Shown: positions 10,203 to 20,846 of the stretch, piece after piece
Numbering within the stretch: the stretch's first letter is position 1
Layout: each line of letters opens with the position of its first letter
Source of the DNA: Procambarus clarkii
Taxonomy: Eukaryota > Arthropoda > Malacostraca > Decapoda > Cambaridae
Assembly: GCF_040958095.1 (NCBI RefSeq)
Contig: NC_091220.1
Span: 20,380,167-20,444,166 of the forward strand
Length of the DNA stretch: 64,000 nt
Reading direction: 5' to 3'
The notes under the pieces: generated by a model
What the model saw: the letters and a program-made list of their open reading frames with translations, nothing else
Told to the model about the DNA's origin: nothing
The model's database searches: none
Made by a program: the position numbers and the translations under genes

Positions 10203-10620
10203 ACACCCACCCAACTGGGCGGCAGCTTTACAGTCATGTGCTCCACACCCACCCAACTGGGCGGCAGCTTTACAGTCATGTGCTCCACACCCACCCAACT
10301 GGGCGGCAGCTTTACAGTCATGTGCTCCACACCCACCCAACTGGGCGGCAGCTTTACAGTCATGTGCTCCACACCCACCCAACTGGGCGGCAGCTTTACA
10401 GTCATGTGCTCCACACCCACCCAACTGGGCGGCAGCTTTACAGTCATGTGCTCCACACCCACCCAACTGGGCGGCAGCTTTACAGTCATGTGCTCCACAC
10501 CCACCCAACTGGGCGGCAGCTTTACAGTCATGTGCTCCACACCCACCCAACTGGGCGGCAGCTTTACAGTCATGTGCTCCACACCCACCCAACTGGGCGG
10601 CAGCTTTACAGTCATGTGCA
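10203..10620 (-). repeat. 42-bp minisatellite inside LINE C, 10 units
   Basis: AACTGGGCGG recurs every 42 bp from 10213 to 10591, giving ten near-identical units. The related LINE C copy at 58447-58530 has only two. On the minus strand each unit reads HMTVKLPPSWVGVE (14 codons), but several frames are open because the unit is a multiple of three and has no stop. Confidence 0.95.
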
Positions 10621-11174
10621 TGCATTACCTACAGTAAGCAAATGACTCGCTGCCGGCGCCATTGCTAGCTGGCCGCACACGGATTTGTTCCCGGAAAAAA
10701 CTCACGATTCTGAGCACCCATCAGCTCCATTCATCGCGGTTTTATGGGGAAGAATACATCAGTACTCCAAGACCCAGACAATATCTTGTTTTGAAGGAAA
10801 CAATTCCGATTTCGTCTACAATAGACGGAGAAACATCGTTGTTGATTACCTGCTGCCCAGCTGACTGGTATTCTGCGCAACCCAGTACGCAGGCGACCCA
10901 AACTCTCGTACCGGACCGTATCACTGACCAGGTCACTTAGAGTCCTACCCTGAAGGGCGAGGCGATACCCTGCGGGCAGCGCCACAAGGGGGCACCTTAG
11001 AAGGTGTACCTGAGCCTGACAGGGAAAGGTAGACCAAACAACTCATTTAGGTGTTAGGTATCCCTGATTCCATCCGGGGGAATCATTCTACGACCTCCGT
11101 TGGAGGGGAATGAATTTCTCCAGGCCTAGGAGTGTCTCAGGCATTAGGTAGGGCAGTGATTCGGTCCTCACTAC

Positions 11175-13020
11175 GTGGAGAGAGTCATGGGGAAGGCTAA
11201 GAGAAAGAGGCAATGGAGGCAGCTTTCAGACGAGGAGGGACGGTGGACCGATGTGCAGCAGGCACCGAAGAAAACTGCTATCGAGGCTTCACCACTTGCT
11301 TCTACCAGCAAGACAGCAGACGTAATGGACCTAGAGAGGATAGCATCAGTCTCTCACCAGCCAGTGTCAGACAATGCTTCTCTGTCCACAACACAGCCAC
11401 AGGACAACAGTATGAGACAGGAGAGGACACCATCAGCCTCACACCAGACATCGCCAGACTGCACAGCTTCCAAAATTCAAGATAATGCAGACCGACCACT
11501 TTCCTACAGCATATGGAGTAGAAACGGGAATGGAAAAAGAACAATCAGAGCTCAAACTTTCCATTACAGTCAACCTGAAAGTATAAATAATAACACCACC
11601 ACAAGACCAACAGACTGCAAATTACTTAGAAAAAGTAAGAGTCCTGCAAGGGAAACCTGTATGCTTGGAAAAGCTGGACCCTTCAGAAAGACGCACACGA
11701 GTCCTGCTTTTGGGATAACCAATCGACTTTCCCCTGGATCCAGTACTAGAACACAAGCAAATCCTGAATGCGGAACGATGCCGCACAAAAGTAGACAAGG
11801 TAGCGACACGTCAGGTTCTGGTCACCGTCATGGGACATGTGCCAGAAACATTCAGTCTTGGAAATTGGGGAACATACCGACAGAGACCATACGTCCCAGA
11901 ACCCCTGCGCTGCTTCAGGTGTCAGAAATACGGCCACCATCAATCACGCTGCACAGGACAGGAGAGATGCGGAGTGTGCAGCCTGAGACATCCAACCAAA
12001 GACTGTATAGCCAAGCATAAGGCAAACCAGGCTACAACAGCCAAATGCCCAAATTGTGGAGGCAAACATCCTGCCTGGAGCACAACCTGCTCTGCACGGA
12101 AAGAAAAGATGCAGACAGCTCAGGCCAGGATAAACACACAGACCAGCACCACATACACCAACACCAACGTCTGGAACACTCGTGCACAGCCACAACAGAC
12201 ACCCACTCTCACAGAGCAAAACTTCCCGAATATATTAATTTCAAATCAGAAAATACACAAACGTGCTGCAGAAATACAGCAAATGCAAAAGAGTAAAAAA
12301 CAATTACTTTCGGAATCAACACAACAGATATACAGTTTTACCCCCGCGGTCCAGCTGAAAAACATGGTGAACATCATGGCAGAGACCGTTATCAATTGCC
12401 TACAGGTGACGCAGAACGCCTCACAGCAACAGACTCAAGAAATCACTTGTGTGATAATGGAGAAGATCGTGCAGCAGACCACAGTTACACAAGAAGTAGA
12501 CAGTCTGAGACAAGACGGAGCACAAGAGGACAAACAACGCAACATGGACATACAGACTACCAACAACAGTCAGGGTAGTCAAGACACCAGAACATCAACA
12601 TTTACAACAGCAACTGTAAGAAGCAGTGACCACCCAAGATCAACAGAATCTTACAACACAAGAGTCAGACAACAACAGCCAATGCAGTCTAATATGCAAC
12701 AACCCCAACAAAGACGTATTGAACAGCAGAGATGCACAGGTTCCAACAACACAAGAAACAGCCACGAGCAATCAATGCAGTCCGACATGCAGCAATACCA
12801 ACAACAAAGTGATGGACCACAGTTATGCACAGATTCCAACAACGTCGGGGATGACCACGAACAATCAGTGCAGTCCGACATGCAGCGACACGACTTGCGA
12901 GGTGGAGAATATAGAGGTCGATCCCGAAGAAGAGTTCTGGTAGAACAGGCAACACCAACCGTACACCGTCGTCTAGCCATTACGAATACTGCAGTGGAAC
13001 ATACAAGGTCTTGGAAATAA
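11175..13020 (+). pseudogene. LINE ORF1, gag-like nucleic-acid-binding protein (frameshifted)
   Basis: The product would coat LINE RNA in the particle used for retrotransposition. Translation starts at 11175 in one frame (to 12020) and continues in another (11830-13020), so a frameshift lies between about 11830 and 11990. The second part has three zinc knuckles: CFRCQKYGHHQSRC (CX2CX4HX4C), CGVCSLRHPTKDC and CPNCGGKHPAWSTTC, the triplet seen in ORF1 of Jockey/I-type LINEs. The N-terminal third is basic (GKAKRKRQWRQ). The C-terminal third is rich in Q, N and T, with local QQ runs. The end overlaps the ORF2 start in another frame. Confidence 0.8.
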
Positions 13021-16000
13021 AAACCACACACTTCAGGAGGCTGCAATCAGTAAGAAAGCAGATATAATCGTTTTGGAAGAAACTCTTTTTCCAGCCACGA
13101 AATCCTTCAGATTAGCTGGATATCAGCACTATGTTATACCTGTATGAGCAGGGGAGACAAAGAGGATTAATGACCCTAGTCAGGAACACAATACCTGGCA
13201 AGAAAATAGACCCAGTTTCATGTGGGGATGGAGTAGAGGTATTAGCAGTAATAGTGAATATGGCTAATATTGAGCTCCTCATATACAACGTCTACAAGCC
13301 CCCTAGACGTAAACTAGAAGCAGAGGCAGTGCTTGCCTTGGCCACGCAGGAAAATGTAATTATTGCTGGGGATTTTAATGGTCATCATCCAGAGTTAGGT
13401 GCGACTGGGCCAGCCAATGCAGATGGGCGCCACTTAGCTGCAGCTCTGCGAGAAGTACCTGAAATTACACTTCTCAACACTGGGTAACCCACTCACATTC
13501 TAGGAGGTTCCCTTGTTCTTACATTCATCTCAACAGCACTCAAGCATCAGGCGAAGTGGGAAGTAGACCCAGTGATCACCAGTGACCACTATGCTACTGT
13601 CACAACACTAAACATAGAACGTCCTCCTACACCACCCTACACAACCTAGGTGGAATTTAAGAAAGGCCAATTGGAATATATACCAAGAAGAACTTGAAAA
13701 ATGGTATGCAACGTACACGCCACCTGAGGATTTGAACATACACGAGACCAATCTGTAGGAAGCCATTGCAGCTGCTGCAAACAAAGCTATTCCAATCATT
13801 ATCACAGGAAACACAAAACGAAAGAACTATTGGTTCTATAGTAATGAAGTTAAAGAACAGAACCACAGAGTCAACATCTTCAGAAAACATCTAAAGAGAA
13901 ACCCCACACCAGAAGGAAGAACTTTGCTAAGAGCGGTGATATCTGAAGCAAGACGAGTTTCTAGAGAAGTAAAGGAGGCAAGATGGTTTGAGTGTTGTCA
14001 AACTCTAAATGAACACAGTAGTCTTGGCAAGATACGGGGTCAGATTAAAACTATATCAGGTCGACCAGCCCGACCACAGGCATGTATTCAACCATTGCAG
14101 GAGGCTGAGAGACTTGCTCTCCAATTTGCAGAAAGAACAGCTTCATATCAGCTTCCTGCAATGGTCCGGAGGCAGCAAGAACACTTAAAACAAGAGAGGA
14201 TGACAGTCATTCATGAGGGCATAGCTATAAATGACGAATGTGACTGTCCCTTCACCAAACAGGAACTAATCAGGGCCAAAAAAGGTGGTAAGGACACTGC
14301 ACCAGGTGCTGATAACATTACATACTCAATGGTCGCACACACAGTTCCTGCTGGAGAACAAGGAATATTGGACGTCATCAGTGCATCTTGGCAGCAAGGC
14401 AAACTACCAACCTCTCGGAAGAAAGCAGACATCATGCCGATTCCTAAGCCGAAAGAACCTGGCAATTACAGACCCATTTCATTAACATCATGCATTAGTA
14501 AAACTGCAGAACGGATGGTCTTAAATAGGCTACTGTGGAAGACTGGACACCTGCATAAACACATATTTGGCTTCACTAGAGGAGTAGGTACTGCAAACTG
14601 CATAGCAACATTACTAGGAACAGTTAACTCAGGTCCAGCTATAGTGATCTTCCTTGATCTAGAAAAAGCATTCGAACTTACAACTCCGCAAGCAATTTTA
14701 CACACCTTAGTTAAAAAAGGTGTAAAGGGAAAAATTCTAGCATGGATTCAAGATTACTTAAGTCACAGGTATGCCAGAGTAAAGTTGCAAGGACAAGTGT
14801 CGGACTACCACTTGCATGAGAATGGGACTCCACAAGGAGGAGTCCTCAGTCCTAGTCTTTTTAACATCTTTATGGAAAACCTTGTTACCATGACATTTAC
14901 AGAAGGGGTTAAATTGCTATGCTGATGATATAGCATTAGTCATTACAGGTCCTTCACTTCTAAATACAGCACAAGGTGCATTAGATAAAGTAACATCTGA
15001 ATGCAGCGTTTTAGGGCTAAAAATATCTGCACAGAAGTCTAAGGTAATGAGACTAGGCGGCAACACTCCAGACAGGCACCTACGCATTCAAGACATTAAC
15101 CTTCAGTGGGTTACACAATATCAATATCTCGGAGTGTGGATAGATTTTAAAATGACATTCAACAAGCAAATTCAATATCTAAAGGAGAAAGCAAAATCAC
15201 GACTGAATATAATGAGAGCAATCACAGGGCCCCGTCTAGGAGCGGGACACAGAGTGTTGAGAATGTTTTACATACACGCCGTTCGTTTCCTAATTGATTA
15301 TGCAGCGCCTGCCTTACTCACTCTTTCCCCTTGTCAGTGGGCAAACGTTGAGGTTATTCAAAACAATGCGAATCATAACAGGAGCTCCCAGATGGACTAA
15401 AATACTGAACCTAAGACTAGAAACCAAGCTAACGTCGATTGAAATAAGGGTAAAAGGGATTGCTGCGTGCATGCTGACCAAGATATTGACTAGACCTAGA
15501 ATCAGTTCACTTAAAGATATAATCACTGGAGCACTAACTCTGGACAGAAGAGCCTCCAATAGCAACAGGTGGACCCATTATGCGATAAACACCATCAATA
15601 CATTCGATATAACAAACACAGTCACTGAGAAGGGTGTCGACGACATACATGCAGACTGTTATGCAAGCCCCTTGGGAATCTCTGCCAGCAGACTTTAAGA
15701 TTATGGTTCTTGAAGGAAAAAAGAACCAGACTAATCCTCATCTGCTACGTAACATTGCACAGATGCATATAGAAGCAAACATGGCATCCGACAGCTTCAC
15801 ATACTTCACAGATGGATCAGTAGACCAGCAGGGACAAGAAACAGGAGCTGCAGTTATAGCAGGAAACTGTAAATAGTTGGAGGACTCTCAAATGGGTGTT
15901 CGACTTTACAAACAGAGATGCTAGCCATTCAAAAGGCTTTGGAACATGCTCTTGCTCAACACCGACAACATGTTATCATACATACAGATTCGAGAACCGC

Positions 16001-16586
16001 CATTGAAACCTTGCAACAAGAACACATATGTGATAACATACACCTGATCACAAATGTCATATCATTAATGCAAACACTCAAACGACAAGGCCGTCGGGTA
16101 CTTATCAACTGGGTGCCAAGTCATGTGGGAATAATAGGAAATGACATTGCAGACGAAGCTGCAAAACTTGCAACTAAGAGAAGAAATGTAGATATTTACA
16201 TACCACAGAGTCTATCACAGATTAAGAAAGTAATTAGAAACAGAGCAATGCAAAAGATGTATAGTGACCACAACACAGCAGTTGCAACATCAGGATCTGC
16301 GGGTTGGTACAAGAATTCAACCAACTACGAACCACTTAGTTTGATGAAAGTGAGCAGTAGAGCAACAGAAGTGCGCTTACTTCGCATTAGGCTTGGATAC
16401 CCATGTGCATGGGAAATAGGCTTACAGGTTCCGGAAGATGAGAGGAAATGTCAACACTGTGGAGAAATGGCCGACAGACCACTGAAACATTATCTAACAC
16501 AGTGCACAGTTACAAACCCATTAAGATTTCAACTTAGATTCAACAGAGTAGAAGAAGTTGTTAAACACATGGCAAAATCTTACTGA
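12985..16586 (+). pseudogene. LINE ORF2: endonuclease, reverse transcriptase, RNase H (frameshifted)
   Basis: The enzyme nicks target DNA and copies LINE RNA. It begins near 12985 with QWNIQGLGNK. The endonuclease shows NVYKPPR and IIAGDFNGHHPELG (13131-13487), then decays to about 13920. The reverse transcriptase runs from 13924 with YRPISLTSCISKTAERMVL, motif A FLDLEKAFE, motif B GTPQGGVLSPSLFNIFM, then a frameshift at about 14920 into YADDIAL. A second shift lies near 15370. RNase H follows with FTDGSVD (about 15810), TDSRTA (about 15985) and NWVPSHVGIIGNDIADEAAK, interrupted by a stop at 15874. The terminal knuckle is CQHCGEMADRPLKHYLTQC. All catalytic blocks are recognisable but lie in at least five reading-frame pieces. 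Confidence 0.88.
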
Positions 16587-16708
16587 AGCGACCATACGAG
16601 TATTAAATACTCATACTCCGCCCAAGTAAAACAGAAACAAGCAACACTTAGTGGGCCAGCCAGAGGCTTAGGGCCCACGCAGGAATATCCCTGCAAAAAA
16701 AAAAAAAA

Positions 16709-16990
16709 GCAAATTTTGGATACTTCGCTAAGATTTCGGGCAGCACATCATTATGAATGAAGTACTTACACATTTCTTGGACACTATTGATGGTGTTATC
16801 TCTAAATTCCACGATTTTTTCACATTCCATTATATAATGACGCAAAGTATGCGAATAGTTCTGCTGACAGAGTTTACATTTAGTCAAATCTACATCAGCA
16901 GATGTTACAAATTCCCAGAGGTATTTGTAGCCGAGCCTAAGCCTAGCCTCTAAACATTTTTTGTCAATTTTACTGGAATTACCCACTTAA
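16709..16990 (-). mobile_element. LINE C, portion upstream of the nested insertion
   Basis: The minus strand encodes LGYKYLWEFVTSADVDLTKC, then CKLCQQNYSHTLRHYIMEC (a zinc knuckle) and EILAKYPKFA. After KFA the apparent frame runs into the poly(A) of the inserted LINE and is artificial. The true continuation is at 10643 and below. Confidence 0.8.
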
Positions 16991-16991
16991 A

Positions 16992-17117
16992 AATGTTAGA
17001 TTAAGGACCTGCCCGAAATGCTATGCGTGCTAGTGCTTTACAAAAATGTAAAATCTTCATTGCTATGTACTCACTTAACCCCCATTGTACATTCTTGTAT
17101 ATAAATAAAAAATCAGA
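16992..17117 (+). mobile_element. LINE A-type 3' tail fragment
   Basis: Reverse-complement match to the tail at 6525-6640: TTAGATTAAGGACCTGCCCG, GCTATGCGTGCTAGTG, then TTCTTGTATATAAATAAA at its 3' end. Confidence 0.65.
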
Positions 17118-17270
17118 TTTAAAACAAAAAATGGCGCGAAAGGAGGACATGTTGTCCCGCATCTCCGTCAGTGAGCTACTGTGGTGGCCTTGATAACCCT
17201 CCCGCAATGATAGGCTTTTATTACCTCAATTAACAAAACTAAATACAGAACGAAGATTTATTTATTATGC
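17118..17270. other. No recognisable feature
   Basis: A GC-mixed spacer between two LINE tails, without a supported frame. Confidence 0.4.
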
Positions 17271-17274
17271 GCGT

Positions 17275-17455
17275 AGATACATCCTGTAGATGGGAACGTA
17301 ATGGTTATTGCCACATATCGGGTATCTGCCCGAAACGCTTTGCGTAATAGTGGCTTTAGGCATTGTATGTACTAGCTCTATCTATAAATCCATCAATCTT
17401 TGTAAAATCTCTTGTATGTATGTACCTTACCTAAATAATCATTTATTTATTTACA
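17275..17455 (+). mobile_element. LINE B 3' tail
   Basis: Reverse complement of the tail at 80-225 and 52566-52735: CTGCCCGAAACGCTTTGCGT, TAGTGGCTTTAGGCATTGTA, then TGTACCTTACCTAAATAA and TTTATTTATTT at the end. Confidence 0.7.
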
Positions 17456-17681
17456 TACTGGGGATCAGGAATTAGACCAGAAAGTTTTTGACTAATTAGA
17501 GGGCCATTCTCCCCCCCCCCCTCACCCCTTTAAAAAAACTATGGAAGATAAGGTGAGTGGCAGTGTTTGGTGAATGTGAGATTACTGACCACTCTCAGAT
17601 AACGCAATACGATACTCATGGCTTCTACTGACCTCAGCCGTCTCCTAATCTATTGATAAGCGTGAACTAACAGCTTATCAG

Positions 17682-17766
17682 CTTATTTTACGGGTTCACC
17701 CTAGCCCGTGCTACATGGACACTTCGTCCTGAGTAGCCAAATCTGAAACAACAACAACAGCAGCAG
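17682..17766 (+). mobile_element. HP-1 hairpin retroposon with 11-bp TSD
   Basis: Flanked by CAGCTTATCAG at 17671-17681 and 17767-17777. It contains ACGGGTTCACCCTAGCCCGT, a hairpin with arms CTAC.GGAC and GTCC.GAGTAG, and an (AAC)n/(CAG)n tail. It has no protein frame. Confidence 0.7.
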
Positions 17767-17835
17767 CAGCTTATCAGTCTCAGGTCAATGACTCCTCACC
17801 TTGTTATATATAACTCACTGCAAAGCTTGTGACTC

Positions 17836-18170
17836 CACGGGAGACATCTCCCGTCACGCAGGGTGCAGTCGCACCTCCACAGATCTCCAGTATCAGCTCT
17901 TGATACTGGTAATGGCTCAAAAGGGCCACCACTTACGGGCTATTCATGCCCATGCCACCTCTTGGGTGGCTTAATCTTTATCAATCATCAATCGTTAGCA
18001 GTGTTCGACCTGGTCACCACTTGGTCCGGGAGACATCTCCCGTCACGCAGGGTGCAGTCTCGCCTCCACAGATCTCCAGTATCAGCTCTTGATACTGGTA
18101 ATGGCTCAAAAGGGCCACCACTTACAGGCTATTCATGCCCGTGCCACCTCTTGGGTGGCTTCATCTTCAT
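17836..18170 (+). mobile_element. Two HP-2 hairpin-chain copies in tandem
   Basis: Copies at 17836-17993 and 18026-18170 run in the same orientation, 32 bp apart. Each reads as consecutive hairpins: GGGAG-ACAT-CTCCC, GGTGC-AGTC-GCACC (G to T at the loop edge in the second), CAGTATCA-GCTCT-TGATACTG, GGCTC-AAAA-GGGCC, GGGC-TATTCAT-GCCC and GCCACC-TCTTG-GGTGGC. The 3' ends are TTAATCTTTATCAATC and TCATCTTCAT. Confidence 0.75.
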
Positions 18171-18180
18171 CTTGCGACTC

Positions 18181-18321
18181 CCACGGGAGACATCTCCCGT
18201 CCACGAGGCTAACCATAGCCTGTGCTTCTTGCCCCGCTCCTGTGCCAGGTAAGTTACGGGCTCACCATAGCCCGTGCTACTTGGAACTTGTTCCGAGTAG
18301 CTTAATCTATAACAACAACAA
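18181..18321 (+). mobile_element. HP-1 hairpin retroposon, longest copy, 10-bp TSD
   Basis: Flanked by CTTGCGACTC at 18171-18180 and 18322-18331. Hairpins: 18183-18200 (ACGGGAG-ACAT-CTCCCGT), 18206-18221 (AGGCT-AACCAT-AGCCT), 18256-18275 (ACGGGCT-CACCAT-AGCCCGT) and 18277-18300 (arms CTACTTGGAA and TTCCGAGTAG). The tail is CTTAATCT then (AAC)4. It shares its 5' hairpin with HP-2, so the two are related families. Confidence 0.8.
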
Positions 18322-18331
18322 CTTGCGACTC

Positions 18332-18765
18332 GCCCTAAACGCTATGCTGGTACGTGGCCTTGCAAAAAATGTGCCATTTGATGACCAAAATTTGTACTGA
18401 CACAAGTAGTTCTATCCCATTTCCTCGGGGTGAACCGTTGACGTGAACCAGCATCTTCCCTCGTATTACTCTGATCCCTAACTGCAAGGCTTTCACTGGA
18501 AATGTTTTTTGCTGGACTGGAGCCAGATTCACGAAAGCACTTACGAACCTGTCCATCTTTTCTCAATCTTTAGCGACTTTGTTTCCAATTATTGAACAGT
18601 TAATGAGCTCCGAAGCACCAGGAGGCTGTTTATAACAATAACAGTTGATTGGCAAGTTTTCATGCTTGTAAACTGGTTTAACAAATGTAACCAAAGCCGT
18701 CAAAGATTGAGGAAAGATGTACACGTTCGTAAGTGCTTTCGTGAATCTGGCCCCTGGTCTTGAAG
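18332..18765. other. No gene recognised
   Basis: 18323-18365 has a diverged copy of the LINE-tail motif (CGCCCTAAACGCTATGCTGG). 18520-18570 and 18715-18755 share an inverted segment (CCAGATTCACGAAAGCACTT versus AAGTGCTTTCGTGAATCTGG), an inverted repeat about 180 bp apart. Confidence 0.5.
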
Positions 18766-18767
18766 AT

Positions 18768-19036
18768 ACATTTTTTTTTTTTGAGATATATACAAGAGTT
18801 GTTACATTCTTGTACAGCCACTAGTACGCGTAGCGTTGCGGGCAGGTCCCTGGAATACGATCCCCTGCCGCGAAGAATCGTTTTTTCATCCAAGTACACA
18901 TTTTACTGTTGCGTTAAACAGAGGCTACAGTTAAGGATTTGCGCCCAGTAAATCCTCCCCGGCCAGGATACGAACCCATGACAAAGCGCTCGCGGAACTC
19001 CAGCCAAGTGTCTTACCACTACACCACAGAGACTGG
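18768..19036 (-). mobile_element. tRNA-derived SINE S1, near complete
   Basis: The minus strand runs from a tRNA-like head (GTGGTGTAGTGGTAAGACAC; box B GGGTTCGTATCC) through a body with TTAACGCAACAGTAAAATGT and a GCGGCAGGGGATCGTATTCC block, to the LINE-like tail (GCCACTAGTACGCGTAGCG in plus orientation) and a poly(A) end (poly(T) at 18769-18781). Confidence 0.78.
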
Positions 19037-19079
19037 TGTAGTGGTAAGGACTACACTGGTGGTAGTAAGGACTGGTAGT

Positions 19080-20840
19080 GGACTTGAGATCTAGGAAGGT
19101 AGTATATGACTTTTCAGTGTGCAGGGTAAGAAAGGTGGTGATGCAATGATGCACACTCCTTCCATGCTGGAAGCCATATATCTGAGGGGATAGCATGGTT
19201 CTTATTCTATGGAGGAGACGGTTTAGGACCATTCTCTCGAATGTTTTGCAAATGCAGCTAGTAAGGGAAATTGGCTGGAAAGCATTCTCTTGATTTGGCT
19301 TGGGAATTGGAATGATTATACTGTTGGTCCAAGAGTTAGGAAGCTCCCCAGTAACATAGCTCATATTATACAGCTTCAGCAGGGGATTCCCTGGTACTAA
19401 AGGAAGTAGACGCAATACGTCATAAGTGATACCATCATCACCGGGGATGTGGCTTTACCTTTGTTTAGGGCCGCGAGTAATTCAAACTCGGTAAATGACA
19501 CGTTGCATTCATCTTCCTTGTGGAGCATGAAGTCAACGAGCCTTTCTTGATCTCCGTAACCAGCATTTAATCTGAACTGTATGTCTGGGGGAAGATTATT
19601 GAAGCTAGAGGTGGTTGCCCAAGCATCGACTAACTCGTTTGCTCTGTGTAGAGTGTGAGGGTGTGCTACTTGGCCGATCTTATCGCCTTTAATTCTTTTA
19701 ATATCCTTCCATGCCTGGCTGAGGGGGGTGTGAGAGTTGAGACTGTTAACAAAAGTTTCCCAGTTATCTTGCTTGAGCTCTGTCATGCGTTCCCTCGCCT
19801 TGGCTAGGGCTTTCTGTAAGAGCTTGAGCATTGCTGGCGTACGTGTTTCCCTATATGCAAGCCCAACTCGTCTGGCAGTGCGTTTTAAAGTGCGCAGTTT
19901 AGGGTCATTATAATAGGCATGGTGTTTATTACCTTTCATATCGTTCCTGTTATTGGATGTTGCAGGGGGCCGACCTAAAGGGTCAGCAAACATCTGAATG
20001 CTCTGTACTAGACCGTCGTTAAATGTCTGGACTGTGGAGGGATCATAAGTGCTGTACCACTCTGACACATGAGCAACAAAGTCTTCACGTCGAGCAGGAG
20101 GAACACTGAGCCATTTGTGTTTGAAAGTCCCACCGGGCAGGATGGTATTTCCTATACATAGAGTAGTCAATCTAGGGTGATGATCTGACAACAAATGTTA
20201 CAATAGATGATGTGCACCAGACGTGAGAGACGTTCAAACCAACACAGAGGTCTAGAATGCCTCCACAAATATGCGTGGGTTCAAGGTCGCCCACAATTTG
20301 CACATCTTGGTGACTATTTAGAAGTGACAACAGTTGATTCCCATTACGGTTACTGAAGCGAGAGCCACCAATGTCCTTGTGTCTAGCATTGTAGTCACCA
20401 AGAATGATGGTGGGCTCTGCTTGACCGAAGGCCAAAAGATCAATATAATTTAACTTTCCTGCTGGAGCATATAGATTAAATACATTGAGGACAGAGTTGC
20501 CCACAGATCCTCACTCCATGATATTGCTGACCGGCAGTTTGTTTTTCTGGCAGAAGTTGATGGGGTAGGGATTGTTTAATATAGAAAATGCAAGAGTTAC
20601 TGGATCTGAGGCTGTAAGAAACAAATGAGGGCAATTTCGGAGATGAGGATCTTGCGGGAACTCTGCACTCCTGGAGACATTCAATATCGATGTGTTCAGT
20701 TGTTACTTTTGTGATGTAAATCTGAGAACCTTTTTATGAGGGATGCAATGTTCCAGCTTAGGATGGATAACTTAGTTATTTGTGCACTTAAAGTCAGCAT
20801 TATATATTGATATTATTAGTCCACTTAATATATATTATCT
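19080..20840 (-). pseudogene. LINE ORF2, endonuclease plus partial reverse transcriptase
   Basis: The minus strand starts near 20800 with LSILSWNIASL (endonuclease start). It continues with NVFNLYAPAG and TIILGDYNARHKDIGG at 20172-20504, then a linker (19397-20194) with basic helices (LLQKALAKARERMTELKQDN). The RT follows at 18903-19415 with IIIPIPKPN, FQPISLTSCICKTFERMVL, IYGFQHGRSVHHCITTFL and a motif A remnant TTFLDLKST. It stops there: motifs B and C are absent and SINE S1 follows at 19036. Stops near 20700 and frameshifts make it inactive. It pairs with the ORF1 at 20847-21716 as one element. Confidence 0.82.
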
Positions 20841-20846
20841 ATTTCA

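Larger units (their letters stand above)
9866..10643 (-). mobile_element. LINE C 3' part, interrupted by a LINE
   Basis: The minus strand holds the LINE C 3' UTR, colinear with 58404-58885 (shared CTAAACGAACTAGAGGGTTC and CACCGCCCACGGGATGGG), plus the minisatellite at 10203-10620. At 10636-10643 the element is cut by a 6-kb insertion and resumes at 16709. Confidence 0.85.
10644..16706 (+). mobile_element. Near full-length RNase H-bearing LINE (I-superfamily-like)
   Basis: It is bounded by the direct repeat AAGCAAAT at 10636-10643 and 16707-16714, with a poly(A) run at 16695-16708. The undisturbed target is visible at 58420-58440 (reverse strand), which joins the two flanks. Order: 5' UTR 10644-11174, gag-like ORF1 with CCHC knuckles, ORF2 with endonuclease, reverse transcriptase, RNase H and a terminal knuckle, short 3' UTR. 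ORF1 plus RNase H suggests the I/LOA/R1 side of the LINE tree. Several frameshifts and stops make it inactive. Confidence 0.9.

Noticed and set aside
16648-16708. C-terminal extension FFFFCRDIPAWALSLWLAH of the LINE C frame
   Set aside because: It is read through the poly(A) tail of the inserted LINE on the opposite strand. The empty-site copy shows the true continuation.
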